From assembly GCF_022808985.1 (NCBI RefSeq), contig NZ_JAKZFT010000001.1:434001-498000 (forward strand): a stretch of 64,000 nt of DNA, in the 5' to 3' direction. A program made the translations under genes and the position numbers. The DNA is from Geotalea sp. SG265. GTDB taxonomy: Bacteria > Desulfobacterota > Desulfuromonadia > Geobacterales > Geobacteraceae. Below the pieces are notes generated by a model that was given only the letters and a program-made list of their open reading frames with translations, was not told the origin of the DNA and ran no database searches. Below, one piece after another: positions 17,321 through 25,510 of this stretch (its first letter is position 1; every line of letters starts with the position of its first letter).

Positions 17321-18221
17321 GGTGCGTACCCCTTCGCACCAGCTCGTTATCGATAGTGTTCAGCACCTCGAACTTCTGCAGCGACCAGAGCGGCGCGATG
17401 AGATGGTCGCGGTTGCCGTCGCCGGTCAGGCGCTGGACGCTCATGGCCGGGTCGAGCCTTTCCAGGAAGTCGCAGACCAGTCCCACGTATTCATCCCGGT
17501 CAAGCATCCTCACCCTTCCCTGCGCATATTCCTCTTCCAGGGGCGTATCCCGCATAACGTGGAGCAGATGGAGCTTCACCCCATCCACCCCCAGCTCGTT
17601 CAGTACCGCAGCCCCCGCCAGCATTTCCTCCCATGTCTCCCCAGGAAGTCCAAGGATGATATGGGCACAGACCCTGATCCGCCGCGCCTTGCATTCCCGT
17701 ACCCCTCTGACGAAGGAGGCGAAATCATGCCCCCGGCGGATGAGACGCAAGGTCCGGTCCAGGTGAGACTGCACCCCCAGCTCCAGCCAGGAATAGGTCT
17801 GCTCTGCGTATGATGCCAGGAGATCCAATGTCTCGGGGGGAAGGCAGTCGGGACGGGTGCCGACAATGAGACCGACCACATCCTGCACGGCCAGGGCTTG
17901 ATCGTAAAGGTGCCGCAGATGTTCGACAGGGGCATGGGTGTTGGAGTAAGGTTGAAAGTAGGCGAGAAATTTCTTCGCCTTGTACTTTCTCGTCATCACC
18001 TCTTTGCCATGTTCGAGTTGTTCAGGAATGGATGCGCCGCGGATAATGCCGAAGGATCCGGAACCGGAGCCGCCGCAATAGATGCAGCCGGCCGTCCCGA
18101 CCGTGCCGTCGCGGTTTGGGCAGCTGAAGCCGGCATCCACGGATATGCGATGGACACGGCAGCCAAAGACCCGCTTCAGTTCTTCGGAAAAGATGTTGTA
18201 GCGTTTTCCCCCTGGGAACAT
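17304..18221 (-). CDS. TIGR01212/YhcC-family radical SAM protein
   Basis: 305 aa. The SAM cluster motif is CPNRDGTVGTAGCIYCGG near residue 33, that is C-x9-C-x2-C, the unusual spacing typical of the YhcC/TIGR01212 group. Further family segments are FLAYFQPYSNTHAP, IVGTRPDCLPPETLDLL and VCAHIILGLPGETWEEML. The precise reaction is not firmly established; members are related to Elp3-like enzymes. The C-terminal residues are encoded within the ctagaac repeat, so the end may be variable between strains. Confidence 0.9.
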   Translation of the reverse strand: MFPGGKRYNIFSEELKRVFGCRVHRISVDAGFSCPNRDGTVGTAGCIYCGGSGSGSFGIIRGASIPEQLEHGKEVMTRKYKAKKFLAYFQPYSNTHAPVEHLRHLYDQALAVQDVVGLIVGTRPDCLPPETLDLLASYAEQTYSWLELGVQSHLDRTLRLIRRGHDFASFVRGVRECKARRIRVCAHIILGLPGETWEEMLAGAAVLNELGVDGVKLHLLHVMRDTPLEEEYAQGRVRMLDRDEYVGLVCDFLERLDPAMSVQRLTGDGNRDHLIAPLWSLQKFEVLNTIDNELVRRGTHQGSRF

Positions 18222-18234
18222 CAGTGCAGAGGCC

Positions 18235-19167
18235 TCACTTTACAACCTCGAAGGCATTTCTTTCCCTGTTCCAGGTATATCCCCTGCCGCTCCAGATGGC
18301 CTCGATTGTTGCCCAGTCCAGCCCCAGCCCTTTCATCTCCTCGGTCACATAATAGGCAGGCATGATCTCACTGTCGTCAATGCGTCCGTCACCATTGCCG
18401 TCCGCCCAGTGAAAGGGAGCGATGCCGACCTTGCCGCTGCCGCCAATGACTGCAGCCCGATTGCTGCCCCCCGAATGGACGAGAATGGTACCCTTGAGTT
18501 GTGCCTGGCTGTTGAGGGGGGCGTCCGTGGGAACCTGCACCACGTAAGAGATTTTCACTGCGCCACTGCCCCCCGCAATCAACCAGCGGACCTCTTCCGA
18601 AGGGGATTTTGCCGATGCAGCCGGAGGCGTGGCATTGACAAGTCGCCAGCCGCTGGGGAGCTTTTCCTTGACAATCAGGCCACCACGGGTGTTATCCCGC
18701 CTGGTCACGGTTATCTGGACCGGCATCAGCTGCCCTGGGGCACAATAATGGGGCAGCCACCGCTCGGCAACTGCAGGTGCGGCCGCTCTTGCCAGGATGA
18801 AATACGCACCGAGACCAACCAATGCCGCGATTGCTACCGCCATAAGCGCAACCCGCCTCCGGCTTTTTTTCGGCGGCAGCGGCAGTTCAACTTGCGGGGG
18901 TTCCTCAGCCGGAGCAACGGATTCCCGGCGCAGGATCTCGTCCAGGCTCACTTCCAGCGCCAGGGCCAGTTTCTCGGCATTATCCCGCTTGATGGTCGGG
19001 TAGCGGTTGTTTTCCCACCTGGAAATGGTATCGGTAGTAACGCCAACCACATTGGCCACGTAAAGCTGCGTAAGCTTCTTCGTCTCGCGAATACTTTTTA
19101 TGCTGGCGCCGTCGATGGCAACGCTGGCCGAGGTTGCTTTTTCTATTTTATCTGGTAGATTTTCCAT
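18235..19167 (-). CDS. Membrane-anchored XRE-type HTH regulator with extracytoplasmic EF-hand-like segment
   Basis: 310 aa. Residues about 22-80 form an XRE helix-turn-helix (IRETKKLTQLYVANVVGVTT, DTISRWENNRYPTIKRDNAE). A basic stretch KKSRRR precedes a single membrane helix (VALMAVAIAALVGLGAYFIL, about 107-126). The rest should face the periplasm: a beta-rich segment resembling DUF11 repeats (about 140-230), then FHWADGNGDGRIDDSEIM, which has the D-x-N-x-D-x-R-I-x3-E spacing of an EF-hand/dockerin calcium loop. It is divergent from the ppcA-like gene and separated by 176 bases. A ToxR-like one-component sensor is inferred; ligand and targets are unknown. Confidence 0.75.
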   Translation of the reverse strand: MENLPDKIEKATSASVAIDGASIKSIRETKKLTQLYVANVVGVTTDTISRWENNRYPTIKRDNAEKLALALEVSLDEILRRESVAPAEEPPQVELPLPPKKSRRRVALMAVAIAALVGLGAYFILARAAAPAVAERWLPHYCAPGQLMPVQITVTRRDNTRGGLIVKEKLPSGWRLVNATPPAASAKSPSEEVRWLIAGGSGAVKISYVVQVPTDAPLNSQAQLKGTILVHSGGSNRAAVIGGSGKVGIAPFHWADGNGDGRIDDSEIMPAYYVTEEMKGLGLDWATIEAIWSGRGYTWNRERNAFEVVK

Positions 19168-19227
19168 ATAAAAATTATTAATAAATTATCATTCCCAGGG
19201 AAGTTTCGTCGCCTGGAATTCGTCTTT

Positions 19228-19256
19228 TTGAACCCGACATCGGGTGGAATTACTAT
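19228..19256 (+). promoter_or_regulatory. Candidate sigma-70 promoter for the ppcA-like gene
   Basis: TTGAAC (19228-19233), 17 bases, TACTAT (19251-19256). The spacer contains the palindrome CCCGACATCGGG, a possible operator. The transcript would have a leader of about 80 bases. Confidence 0.45.
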
Positions 19257-19274
19257 AGATGTCCATAGCTACCC

Positions 19275-19296
19275 TACCATGCGCATGGTATTTTTT
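19275..19296 (+). promoter_or_regulatory. 16-bp perfect palindrome plus T-run in the ppcA leader
   Basis: TACCATGCGCATGGTA (19275-19290) is followed directly by six T. In RNA this is a short hairpin with a U-tract, like a weak terminator/attenuator; in DNA it could be an operator. It lies 54 bases before the cytochrome start. Confidence 0.5.
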
Positions 19297-19343
19297 AAAC
19301 ACCATAGTGCAGAAACATCAACCAAAAAAAGGAGAGTATCGCA

Positions 19344-19616
19344 ATGAAAAAGATTATTGCAGCAACAGCACTCGTCATCTTCGCAGCAGGCGCCGCCATG
19401 GCGGCAGACACCATGACTTTCCCGGCAAAGAACGGGAATATCACCTTCGACCACAAGAAACACCAGGAAACCCTCAAAGACTGCAAAATCTGCCACGAGA
19501 AGGGGCCCGGCAAGATCGAAGGCTTCGGTAAGGACAAGGCCCATAAACTTTGCAAAGGGTGCCACGAAGAGAAGAAGGCTGGCCCGACCAAGTGCGGTGA
19601 GTGCCACAAAAAGTAG
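19344..19616 (+). CDS. ppcA: Periplasmic triheme cytochrome c7, PpcA family
   Basis: 90 aa. A signal peptide (MKKIIAATALVIFAAGAAMA) precedes a mature chain of about 70 residues with exactly three heme motifs (CKICH, CKGCH, CGECH) and extra histidines (FDHKKHQ) for bis-His ligation. The sequence KGPGKIEGFGKDKAHKLCKG and end GPTKCGECHKK closely follow G. sulfurreducens PpcA. These proteins carry electrons across the periplasm toward outer-membrane conduits in metal reduction. A good ribosome site (aaaggagag) precedes it and a terminator follows. Which Ppc paralogue it truly equals needs whole-genome comparison. Confidence 0.93.
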   Translation: MKKIIAATALVIFAAGAAMAADTMTFPAKNGNITFDHKKHQETLKDCKICHEKGPGKIEGFGKDKAHKLCKGCHEEKKAGPTKCGECHKK

Positions 19617-19649
19617 GGTACTCGGAACAGATTTTCCCAGCTGGGGCGA

Positions 19650-19678
19650 AAAGGGGCGGCATCTGCCGTCCCTTTTTT
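19650..19678 (+). terminator. Intrinsic terminator behind the ppcA-like gene
   Basis: ggggcggcatctgccgtccc (19653-19672) forms a near-perfect GC-rich hairpin followed by a T-run. Confidence 0.85.
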
Positions 19679-19718
19679 CGTTGCCAGCAGCGCCACAAAG
19701 CATGTATCTTCAGTGGAG

Positions 19719-22226
19719 ATGAAACGCTATTTTTCCGAAAACGCCCTCCTGCAGATGCGCGAGGCCATCGCCGAAGCAGGGGGCAACGAGGTTTTTTTCC
19801 TTGGCCGTACCGACGAAGCCAAAGTAGTCATCGAGGCAGAGCCCCTCGCCCGGGGCAATACCGATGCAGTAGCGGCGATCATGATCGTCACCTCCTTCGG
19901 CGATGTGGTCATCCACAATCATCCCTCCGGTGTCCTCACCCCTTCCCAGGCAGACATAGAGATTGCATCATTACTGGGCAACCAGGGAGTAGGCTTCTAT
20001 ATCGTCGACAACGCCGTGGAGCGTTGTTACCAGGCAGTTTCTCCCTTTACCCGCACGGCAGTTGAACGTCTCTCCTATCCCGAGTTGGAGCGATGGTATG
20101 CACCGGGTGGAATCCTGACTGAGCACCTCAAGGGGTATGAACATCGACCTGAACAGACCCGCATGGCCTTCGCCGTCGCTGAAGCATTCAACGAGGAGCG
20201 CATCGCCGTCATCGAGGCGGGGACCGGCATCGGCAAATCCCTCGCGTATTTGCTTCCTGCAGCCCTCTGGGGACTGCGCAACAAGGAACGGGTTGTCATC
20301 TCCACCAACACCATCAATCTCCAGGAACAGCTCATCAAGAAGGACATACCCTTCCTGCAGAAACACGGAGAGCTGGATTTCCGGGCGGTGCTGGTCAAGG
20401 GGCGCAACAACTACCTCTGTCTGCGCAAGCTGGAGCACGTCAAGGCAGAGCCGAGCCTGTTCAAGGACGATGCTGCCAACGAACTGCAGACCATCATCGA
20501 CTGGAGCGAAAAGACCGCCGAAGGCTGCCGCAGTGACCTTTCTTTTATTCCCCGGGATGAAACGTGGGAGGAGATAGCCTGCGAAGCGGACCAATGCGGC
20601 CGGGTCAAATGCCCCCACTATGCCCGCTGCTTCTTCTACAAGGCGCGACGGGAGGCTGCCGGCGCCGACCTCCTGGTGGTGAACCACGCCCTGCTCATGG
20701 CAGACGTGGCCGTGCGCCAGGAAACCGGCTACGGCTCCACCGCTATCCTTCCCCCCTTCGAGCGGATCGTCTTCGACGAGGGGCATCACCTGGAAGATGT
20801 GGCAACCAGCTTCCTCTCAGCCCAGGTCTCCCGCAACGGCCTGCTACGCATTCTCGGCAAGCTGCAGCATCCGCGCAAGGCCCAGCGGGGGCTGCTGCCG
20901 CTTCTTTCCACCCAACTTTCTCGGGAAGTACCGGAGGCCATGGATGATATTTACATGGAAGCGGCCGGTATCCTGGAAGGGCGTCTCATTCCCCGCCGGC
21001 TCGATCTTACCGAGGCCGTGAATCGCTCCATGGACGGGATCGGCACCGCCCTGACGGCACACCTGCGCAAGGATCCCGGCAGTAAGGAAGAGATCAAGCT
21101 GCGGGCAACCCAGACACTATATGGAACCCCGCTCTGGGCCGAAGTGGAAGAACGGGTCAATGACCTGTGCCGGGAAATCGGCGAGTATACAGTTGCCCTG
21201 AAGAACTTTCTCAAGGCGTGCGAAAAGCTGCCCGACAAGGTGCTGGAGAAGCTCTCGGGAAGCTTGGTGGACCTGAAGGGGGTCAGGGGACGCCTGGAAA
21301 CGGCACAGGTGAACCTGCGTTTCTTCACTGCCCGGGACGAGGGATTCTGTCGCTGGTTCGAATCGAAAAAGACGACGAAAGGGCCGGTGGTCAAGCTCTG
21401 CTCCTCTCCACTGGAGGTGGCCGAGTCCCTGAAAAAGGTCGTCTTCGATCAGTTCAAGACCGTTATCGTTACCTCCGCCACGCTAGCCGTTGGCGAACGC
21501 TTCGATTACCTGAAAAAGCGCACCGGGCTGAGCATGATGCCCGGTCCGCGGGTCAGCGAGCTGCTCCTCGCCTCCCCCTTCGATTATCAGAAACAGACCT
21601 TCGTCGGCATCCCCACCGATATTCCGGAACCGGTCGCCTCGGGATTCGAGCCGGTCCTCAACGAATACCTGCTGCAGGCCCTGGGCATTTCCCAAGGGCG
21701 CGCCTTCGTCCTCTTCACCTCCTACAGCCTTCTCAGCCGTATCTATAACCGCCTGGCCGAGCCGCTCAAAAAAGCGGGGCTTACCCCCATGCGTCAGGGG
21801 GAGATCAACCGCCACCTGCTCCTCTCCCAGTTCAAAAAAGGGCACAATCCGGTTCTATTCGGCACCGATTCCTTCTGGGAGGGGGTTGACGTGAAGGGCA
21901 AGGCCCTGGAGCAGGTGATCATCACCCGGCTCCCCTTTAGGGTGCCGACGGAACCGATCCTGGAGGCACGCGCCGAGCATATTGCCGCCATGGGGGGCGA
22001 TCCGTTCATGGAATACACCGTCCCTCAGGCGGTAATCAAGTTCAAACAGGGCTTCGGCAGGCTGATCAGGAGCAGAGACGACCGGGGTGCGGTGCTGATC
22101 CTCGACAGCCGGGTCCTGTCCAAGAACTACGGTAAGTCCTTTCTCCGCTCTCTACCGGATGTGCGACTCGTCAAGGGGGACGGGAAAGCGGTCTTTACCG
22201 CCATGGCCGAATTTTTCAGGGATTAG
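19719..22226 (+). CDS. DinG-family helicase with N-terminal JAB/RadC-like domain
   Basis: 835 aa from ATG 19719 (an in-frame GTG lies two codons upstream at 19713; neither has a strong ribosome site). The first about 115 residues carry a JAMM-type metal site, VIHNHPSGVLTPSQADIEIA, as in RadC. A DinG/XPD superfamily 2 helicase follows: Walker A EAGTGIGKSLAY, DEGHH box (FDEGHHLEDV), VVNHALL and the C-terminal motif VLFGTDSFWEGVDVKG. Four cysteines (YLCLRK, IACEADQCG, VKCPHYARC and neighbours) suit the family's 4Fe-4S cluster. Its end overlaps the convergent membrane-protein gene by 11 bases. Confidence 0.9.
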   Translation: MKRYFSENALLQMREAIAEAGGNEVFFLGRTDEAKVVIEAEPLARGNTDAVAAIMIVTSFGDVVIHNHPSGVLTPSQADIEIASLLGNQGVGFYIVDNAVERCYQAVSPFTRTAVERLSYPELERWYAPGGILTEHLKGYEHRPEQTRMAFAVAEAFNEERIAVIEAGTGIGKSLAYLLPAALWGLRNKERVVISTNTINLQEQLIKKDIPFLQKHGELDFRAVLVKGRNNYLCLRKLEHVKAEPSLFKDDAANELQTIIDWSEKTAEGCRSDLSFIPRDETWEEIACEADQCGRVKCPHYARCFFYKARREAAGADLLVVNHALLMADVAVRQETGYGSTAILPPFERIVFDEGHHLEDVATSFLSAQVSRNGLLRILGKLQHPRKAQRGLLPLLSTQLSREVPEAMDDIYMEAAGILEGRLIPRRLDLTEAVNRSMDGIGTALTAHLRKDPGSKEEIKLRATQTLYGTPLWAEVEERVNDLCREIGEYTVALKNFLKACEKLPDKVLEKLSGSLVDLKGVRGRLETAQVNLRFFTARDEGFCRWFESKKTTKGPVVKLCSSPLEVAESLKKVVFDQFKTVIVTSATLAVGERFDYLKKRTGLSMMPGPRVSELLLASPFDYQKQTFVGIPTDIPEPVASGFEPVLNEYLLQALGISQGRAFVLFTSYSLLSRIYNRLAEPLKKAGLTPMRQGEINRHLLLSQFKKGHNPVLFGTDSFWEGVDVKGKALEQVIITRLPFRVPTEPILEARAEHIAAMGGDPFMEYTVPQAVIKFKQGFGRLIRSRDDRGAVLILDSRVLSKNYGKSFLRSLPDVRLVKGDGKAVFTAMAEFFRD

Positions 22227-22671
22227 CCTTTATCTGCCGTCGGGCGACGAAATTGTAGCATTGGAAATAGCAGAGTGTCATGAGGATGAAGACGAAAAGG
22301 ATGGAAAACTGGGCACCCGGAACCTGTGGAGCCCTGAGGATGAATACCAGGAAAAAGATGAAGACTGCTGCCTTGACGATGTCACCGGTGACCCTCTTGC
22401 GCCGCAGTGCCAGCAGGGTATCTTTAGAGAGCGAAGTGCTGCAGGACGAAACCTCCCGTTTCGCCTCATGGGCAGCGAAGCGGTAGACGGGGTAGAAGAG
22501 GACGATCTGGGCGACCACGGCCCTGATCAGGCTGTTGATGAACACCTGCTGCGGGGCCTGTGACTGGAGCCAAAAAGCGATTGCTGCAAAAAGAACAAGA
22601 AGAAATCCCTGAACCACGTAATAGATGGTGATCAGACGTTTCAACCGAGTGTAATCAAATCCGTTTGCCAT
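22216..22671 (-). CDS. Small membrane protein, four predicted helices
   Basis: 151 aa from ATG 22671 (MANGFDYTRLKRLITIYYVV). Four hydrophobic segments are visible: about residues 15-38 (IYYVVQGFLLVLFAAIAFWL), 46-65 (SLIRAVVAQIVLFYPVYRFA), 98-116 (IVKAAVFIFFLVFILRA) and 122-142 (FSILFVFILMTLCYFQCYNF). Not a family I recognise. It lies between the helicase and the second c7 cytochrome and shares the bidirectional terminator at 22784 with neither downstream; it is read toward the helicase, tail to tail. Confidence 0.75.
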   Translation of the reverse strand: MANGFDYTRLKRLITIYYVVQGFLLVLFAAIAFWLQSQAPQQVFINSLIRAVVAQIVLFYPVYRFAAHEAKREVSSCSTSLSKDTLLALRRKRVTGDIVKAAVFIFFLVFILRAPQVPGAQFSILFVFILMTLCYFQCYNFVARRQIKANP

Positions 22672-22783
22672 AGTATCCCCGCTGTTATCAAGCATTTGAA
22701 TTGACCTGCTGCACCAGGGACCATAACAAATAAAATGACGTTTTACAAGCAAAACATCCTGAGTTGGATAATGATCCAAGCAT

Positions 22784-22815
22784 AAAAAAAGGCCCCCAAG
22801 AGAGGGCCTTTTTTC
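22784..22815 (-). terminator. Intrinsic terminator behind the second c7 cytochrome (bidirectional)
   Basis: aaaaaaaggccc-ccaagaga-gggccttttttc: a GGCCC/GGGCC stem with A-run before and T-run after, so it can work on both strands. It separates the cytochrome from the downstream membrane-protein gene. Confidence 0.8.
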
Positions 22816-22835
22816 GCATGGATCAAGATCAGAGA

Positions 22836-23105
22836 TTACTTCTTGTGGCACTCGCCGCACTTGGTCGGGCCGGCTTTCTTGGTCTCATGGCAGCCCTTGC
22901 AAAGCTTGTGAGCCTTGTCCTTGTCCAGGGTCAGTTTGCCAGGAGTACCTTCGCCGTGGCAAACTTTGCATTCATTGGCCCCGCTGTGCTTCTTGTGATC
23001 GAAAGTGACGTTACCGTTTTTTGCCTTCAGAACGACGGTGTCGGCAGCAAGGGCAGCCGATGCGGAAAAAGCGACCATCAATACAACAGCCAATACTTTC
23101 TTCAT
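22836..23105 (-). CDS. Periplasmic triheme cytochrome c7, PpcA family (second copy)
   Basis: 89 aa from ATG 23105, with ctggagg ribosome site. A signal peptide (MKKVLAVVLMVAFSASAALA) precedes a c7 domain with three heme motifs (CKVCH, CKGCH, CGECH). It shares the end HKLCKGCHE.KKAGPTKCGECHKK with the copy at 19344, but the first half differs (TVVLKAKNGNVTFDHKKHSG), so it is a paralogue rather than a recent duplication. The same periplasmic electron-carrier role is expected. It has its own strong sigma-70-type promoter. Confidence 0.93.
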   Translation of the reverse strand: MKKVLAVVLMVAFSASAALAADTVVLKAKNGNVTFDHKKHSGANECKVCHGEGTPGKLTLDKDKAHKLCKGCHETKKAGPTKCGECHKK

Positions 23106-23145
23106 ACTTAAATCCTCCAGCGAATTAAAATATACAAACATCGCT

Positions 23146-23174
23146 CTTATACCCTCACGATTAGTTCATGTCAA
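23146..23174 (-). promoter_or_regulatory. Strong candidate sigma-70 promoter for the second c7 cytochrome
   Basis: Minus strand TTGACA (23169-23174), exactly 17 bases, TATAAG (23146-23151), about 40 bases before the start codon. Confidence 0.7.
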
Positions 23175-23256
23175 TAAATTTATACCCATCATAAGGAGGC
23201 TGTCGGACTAGTGATTTGCCGTTTTCGCCGCCGGTTAATCTGAACCCGACATTTTC

Positions 23257-23979
23257 CTAACGCTGCAAAGCCCTGGCAACTGTTACGATGAATACCTCGG
23301 CTGCCCCCGCTTTTTTCAGAACCTTTGTGCATTCTTCAACAGTGCTGCCGGTAGTCAATACGTCATCGACAACAATGATCCGTCTGCCGGCGATCGTTTT
23401 CGGCTGTGAGACGCTGAAAGCTCCCTGCACATTCTGCCGGCGCTGGTCTGCGGCGAGATTTATCTGCGGCTCCGTCCAGCGCGTTCGCTGCAAGGCAGTG
23501 CGCGAAAGGGGAATCGCCCATTCCTTGGCCAGCACCCCTGCCAGAAGGACCGCCTGATTGTAGCTGCGCCAACGCAGCCTCTTTTTATGCAGGGGAACGG
23601 GTATGATCAGATCGGCTGCCGCCAGGGTGGCGAACCCCCTGAGTTGGCGGGCGACCATCAGGGCCAGGGGCCGGTAGAGGTGCGTCTTGTGCCCGTACTT
23701 GAAGCGGTGAATCAACTCCTGGATGGAGCCTTCAAAAACAAAAGCGGAACGTGCCGCAGCATAAGCAGGAGGATGGGATATGCAGGCGCCGCAAGGATGG
23801 TCGATGCCCTCTTCAGTGACAAAGGGAATGCCACACTGGGGACAAAGGGGCGAATCGATCGGCACGACCGATCGAAGACAATCGGTGCAGAGATGTACAT
23901 CCCCGGCATTGGGGATGTACATCCTGCACCGATGGCAGAGGGGTGGAAAGAGGATGTCCAGCAGGGACCGGAACAGCAA
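23257..23979 (-). CDS. ComF-family phosphoribosyltransferase-like protein
   Basis: 240 aa. The N-terminus has a zinc-ribbon of the double-zinc-ribbon type: LCHRCR...LCTDCL and PLCPQCG, then HPCGAC. The C-terminus is a type I phosphoribosyltransferase fold with the PRPP-binding motif RIIVVDDVLTTGSTVEEC. ComF proteins take part in DNA uptake in naturally competent species, but many non-competent bacteria carry homologues of unknown role. It is downstream of a LUD-domain gene with a 3-base gap, so probably co-transcribed. Confidence 0.9.
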   Translation of the reverse strand: MLFRSLLDILFPPLCHRCRMYIPNAGDVHLCTDCLRSVVPIDSPLCPQCGIPFVTEEGIDHPCGACISHPPAYAAARSAFVFEGSIQELIHRFKYGHKTHLYRPLALMVARQLRGFATLAAADLIIPVPLHKKRLRWRSYNQAVLLAGVLAKEWAIPLSRTALQRTRWTEPQINLAADQRRQNVQGAFSVSQPKTIAGRRIIVVDDVLTTGSTVEECTKVLKKAGAAEVFIVTVARALQR

Positions 23980-23982
23980 TGC

Positions 23983-24636
23983 CTAGAGACCCAGGTCCTC
24001 GTTGACCACCAGCACCCGTACGTCAGTCAGGCGCGGCTTACGGTCGATCACGGTTGTAATGCGGCAGATGCGGTCGGGGGAATTGCAGTCGGAACAGAAG
24101 CCGGTTTTCGCACAGGGGGTATTGTAATTGAGGCGCTTGGCATTGGCAGGGCCAGCATAGTCTTTGATCCTTTTTATTGCCACTTCGAGGTCACCATCCA
24201 CCAGTTTGTTGCGCCCGGCAACAACGATGACTTTTTTCGGCCCGAACAGCATGGAGCCGACACGATTCCCGACCCCATCAATATTGACCAAGATTCCGGA
24301 AAGGGTCAGGGCATTAGTGCCGGCGAGGAAGAGGTCGCAGGTAAGCTGGCGCCGCATCATCGTTACCTTTTCGTCGGGGGACAGCCCGGGCTGGCTGTGA
24401 TTCAATATTTCCTTCCCCTGGGCGCTGAGCTGTTCGGCAACATTCAGCTCAGCCACGGACATGGAGCCGCCGAAACCGACGTTTGCCGCATCAGCCGCCT
24501 CCCTGATGATGTAGTCGCAGGCCTCCTGGCCGCTTTGGCAGTACAGGGCAGTAAAGCCGTTTTTTTCCAGCGAGCTTACAGCCTTCCTGCATTTCTGTTC
24601 GAAAGTCCAGTCCATCAGTTCTTTACTTTGACTCAT
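23983..24636 (-). CDS. LUD-domain (LutC/YkgG-like, DUF162) protein
   Basis: 217 aa from ATG 24636, with ribosome site aaaggtgg; the frame opens ten codons upstream. The DUF162/LUD fold is recognised by NVGFGGSMSV, LFLAGTNALTLSGILVNID and VIVVAGRNKLV. LutC-type proteins belong to lactate-oxidation complexes, but no lutA or lutB lies here, so this is a stand-alone member. The C-terminal CAKTGFCSDCNSPDRICR has four cysteines that might bind a metal or cluster. Substrate unknown. Confidence 0.85.
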   Translation of the reverse strand: MSQSKELMDWTFEQKCRKAVSSLEKNGFTALYCQSGQEACDYIIREAADAANVGFGGSMSVAELNVAEQLSAQGKEILNHSQPGLSPDEKVTMMRRQLTCDLFLAGTNALTLSGILVNIDGVGNRVGSMLFGPKKVIVVAGRNKLVDGDLEVAIKRIKDYAGPANAKRLNYNTPCAKTGFCSDCNSPDRICRITTVIDRKPRLTDVRVLVVNEDLGL

Positions 24637-24705
24637 TGTAACCACCTTTCCATAAAGCTCGTGCAACGTGTCCGGGAATGATCTTTCCCGGTGACAATGC
24701 CCGGT

Positions 24706-25374
24706 CTATTTGCCTAATCTCTGCCAATACTCGTATTCGTAATGCCAGAAATCCTTCATGAAATCGACCAGTCCCCGCATGTAGGCGGCTAGGGCCAGCT
24801 TTGCCCCCGCCTGATCGGCATATTCCTTCTTTTCCAAAGCGGCACGGTAGAGTTCGCCCCCCAGAGCCGTTGCCTTGGCGAACAGCTGGTCCTGGTTGGG
24901 AAAGAGCCGTTCTCCGGCCATGGAAGAGCCGACTCCTCCGACCGACCATGCCCCCAGCAGCCCTACCACCCGCTCCATGTAGTTCAGCACCTGGTCATCC
25001 CCACCGCCGCCGGAAGACTCCACCACGACACCGTATTTCCCCTCCATGGCCAGGCAGTGGATGAGGCCGCAGCAGCGGTCGAAAAGGGCCTTCATTTGGG
25101 CGGAAACGCTCATGATGTAATTGGGGCTGGCGAGGATGAAGCCGTCGCACGCTAGAAGCTGCTCCTTGAGCGCCTCGAAATTGTCCGGAATGGGGCATTT
25201 CCCCGTCTTGTGGCAGCAGTCGCAACCAATGCAGGGATTGACCGTGATCTTCGACAACTGCACCACCTCGACGCTGCCGCCGGCGGCCGTGAGTCCATCC
25301 ACCACCTTATCCAAGAGAATGGCCGTGTTGCCCCGGTCGCCGTGGGGACTGCCGTTAATTGCCAGAAATTTCAT
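24706..25374 (-). CDS. NADPH-dependent FMN reductase / iron-sulfur flavoprotein-like
   Basis: 222 aa. The flavodoxin-like fold starts MKFLAINGSPHGDRGNTAIL, the FMN phosphate-binding loop. A cysteine cluster NPCIGCDCCHKTGKC (about residues 48-60) is typical of multimeric flavodoxin/ISF proteins, where it may bind a 4Fe-4S cluster. FILASPNYIMSVSAQMKALFDR is the family's second signature. Likely a cytoplasmic redox enzyme with unknown partner. It is upstream of the LUD gene and possibly in the same transcript. Confidence 0.85.
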   Translation of the reverse strand: MKFLAINGSPHGDRGNTAILLDKVVDGLTAAGGSVEVVQLSKITVNPCIGCDCCHKTGKCPIPDNFEALKEQLLACDGFILASPNYIMSVSAQMKALFDRCCGLIHCLAMEGKYGVVVESSGGGGDDQVLNYMERVVGLLGAWSVGGVGSSMAGERLFPNQDQLFAKATALGGELYRAALEKKEYADQAGAKLALAAYMRGLVDFMKDFWHYEYEYWQRLGK

Positions 25375-25407
25375 GATCTCCTCCTAGGAGCTGTCCCAGC
25401 GGATGCA

Positions 25408-25510
25408 TAAAAAGCTCCAGCTGCAAGGCTTGCGAACTCGCCCGAATGAGGCATAGCAGCGCTATGCCGCAGTGAGAAAGAGCGAGCGTAACGCAGCAGA
25501 TGGACTTTTT
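25408..25510. repeat. Intergenic palindromic repeat element, copy 2 (diverged)
   Basis: An outer stem (aaaaagctcca...tggacttttt) encloses gctgc...gcagc and an inner palindrome, ggcatagc/gctatgcc (25450-25468). The frame caaggc ... gagg-palindrome-gccgca ... gcgtaacgc is shared with the copies at 8765 and 29963. It reaches the gpmI stop codon and probably serves as its terminator. Confidence 0.65.
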
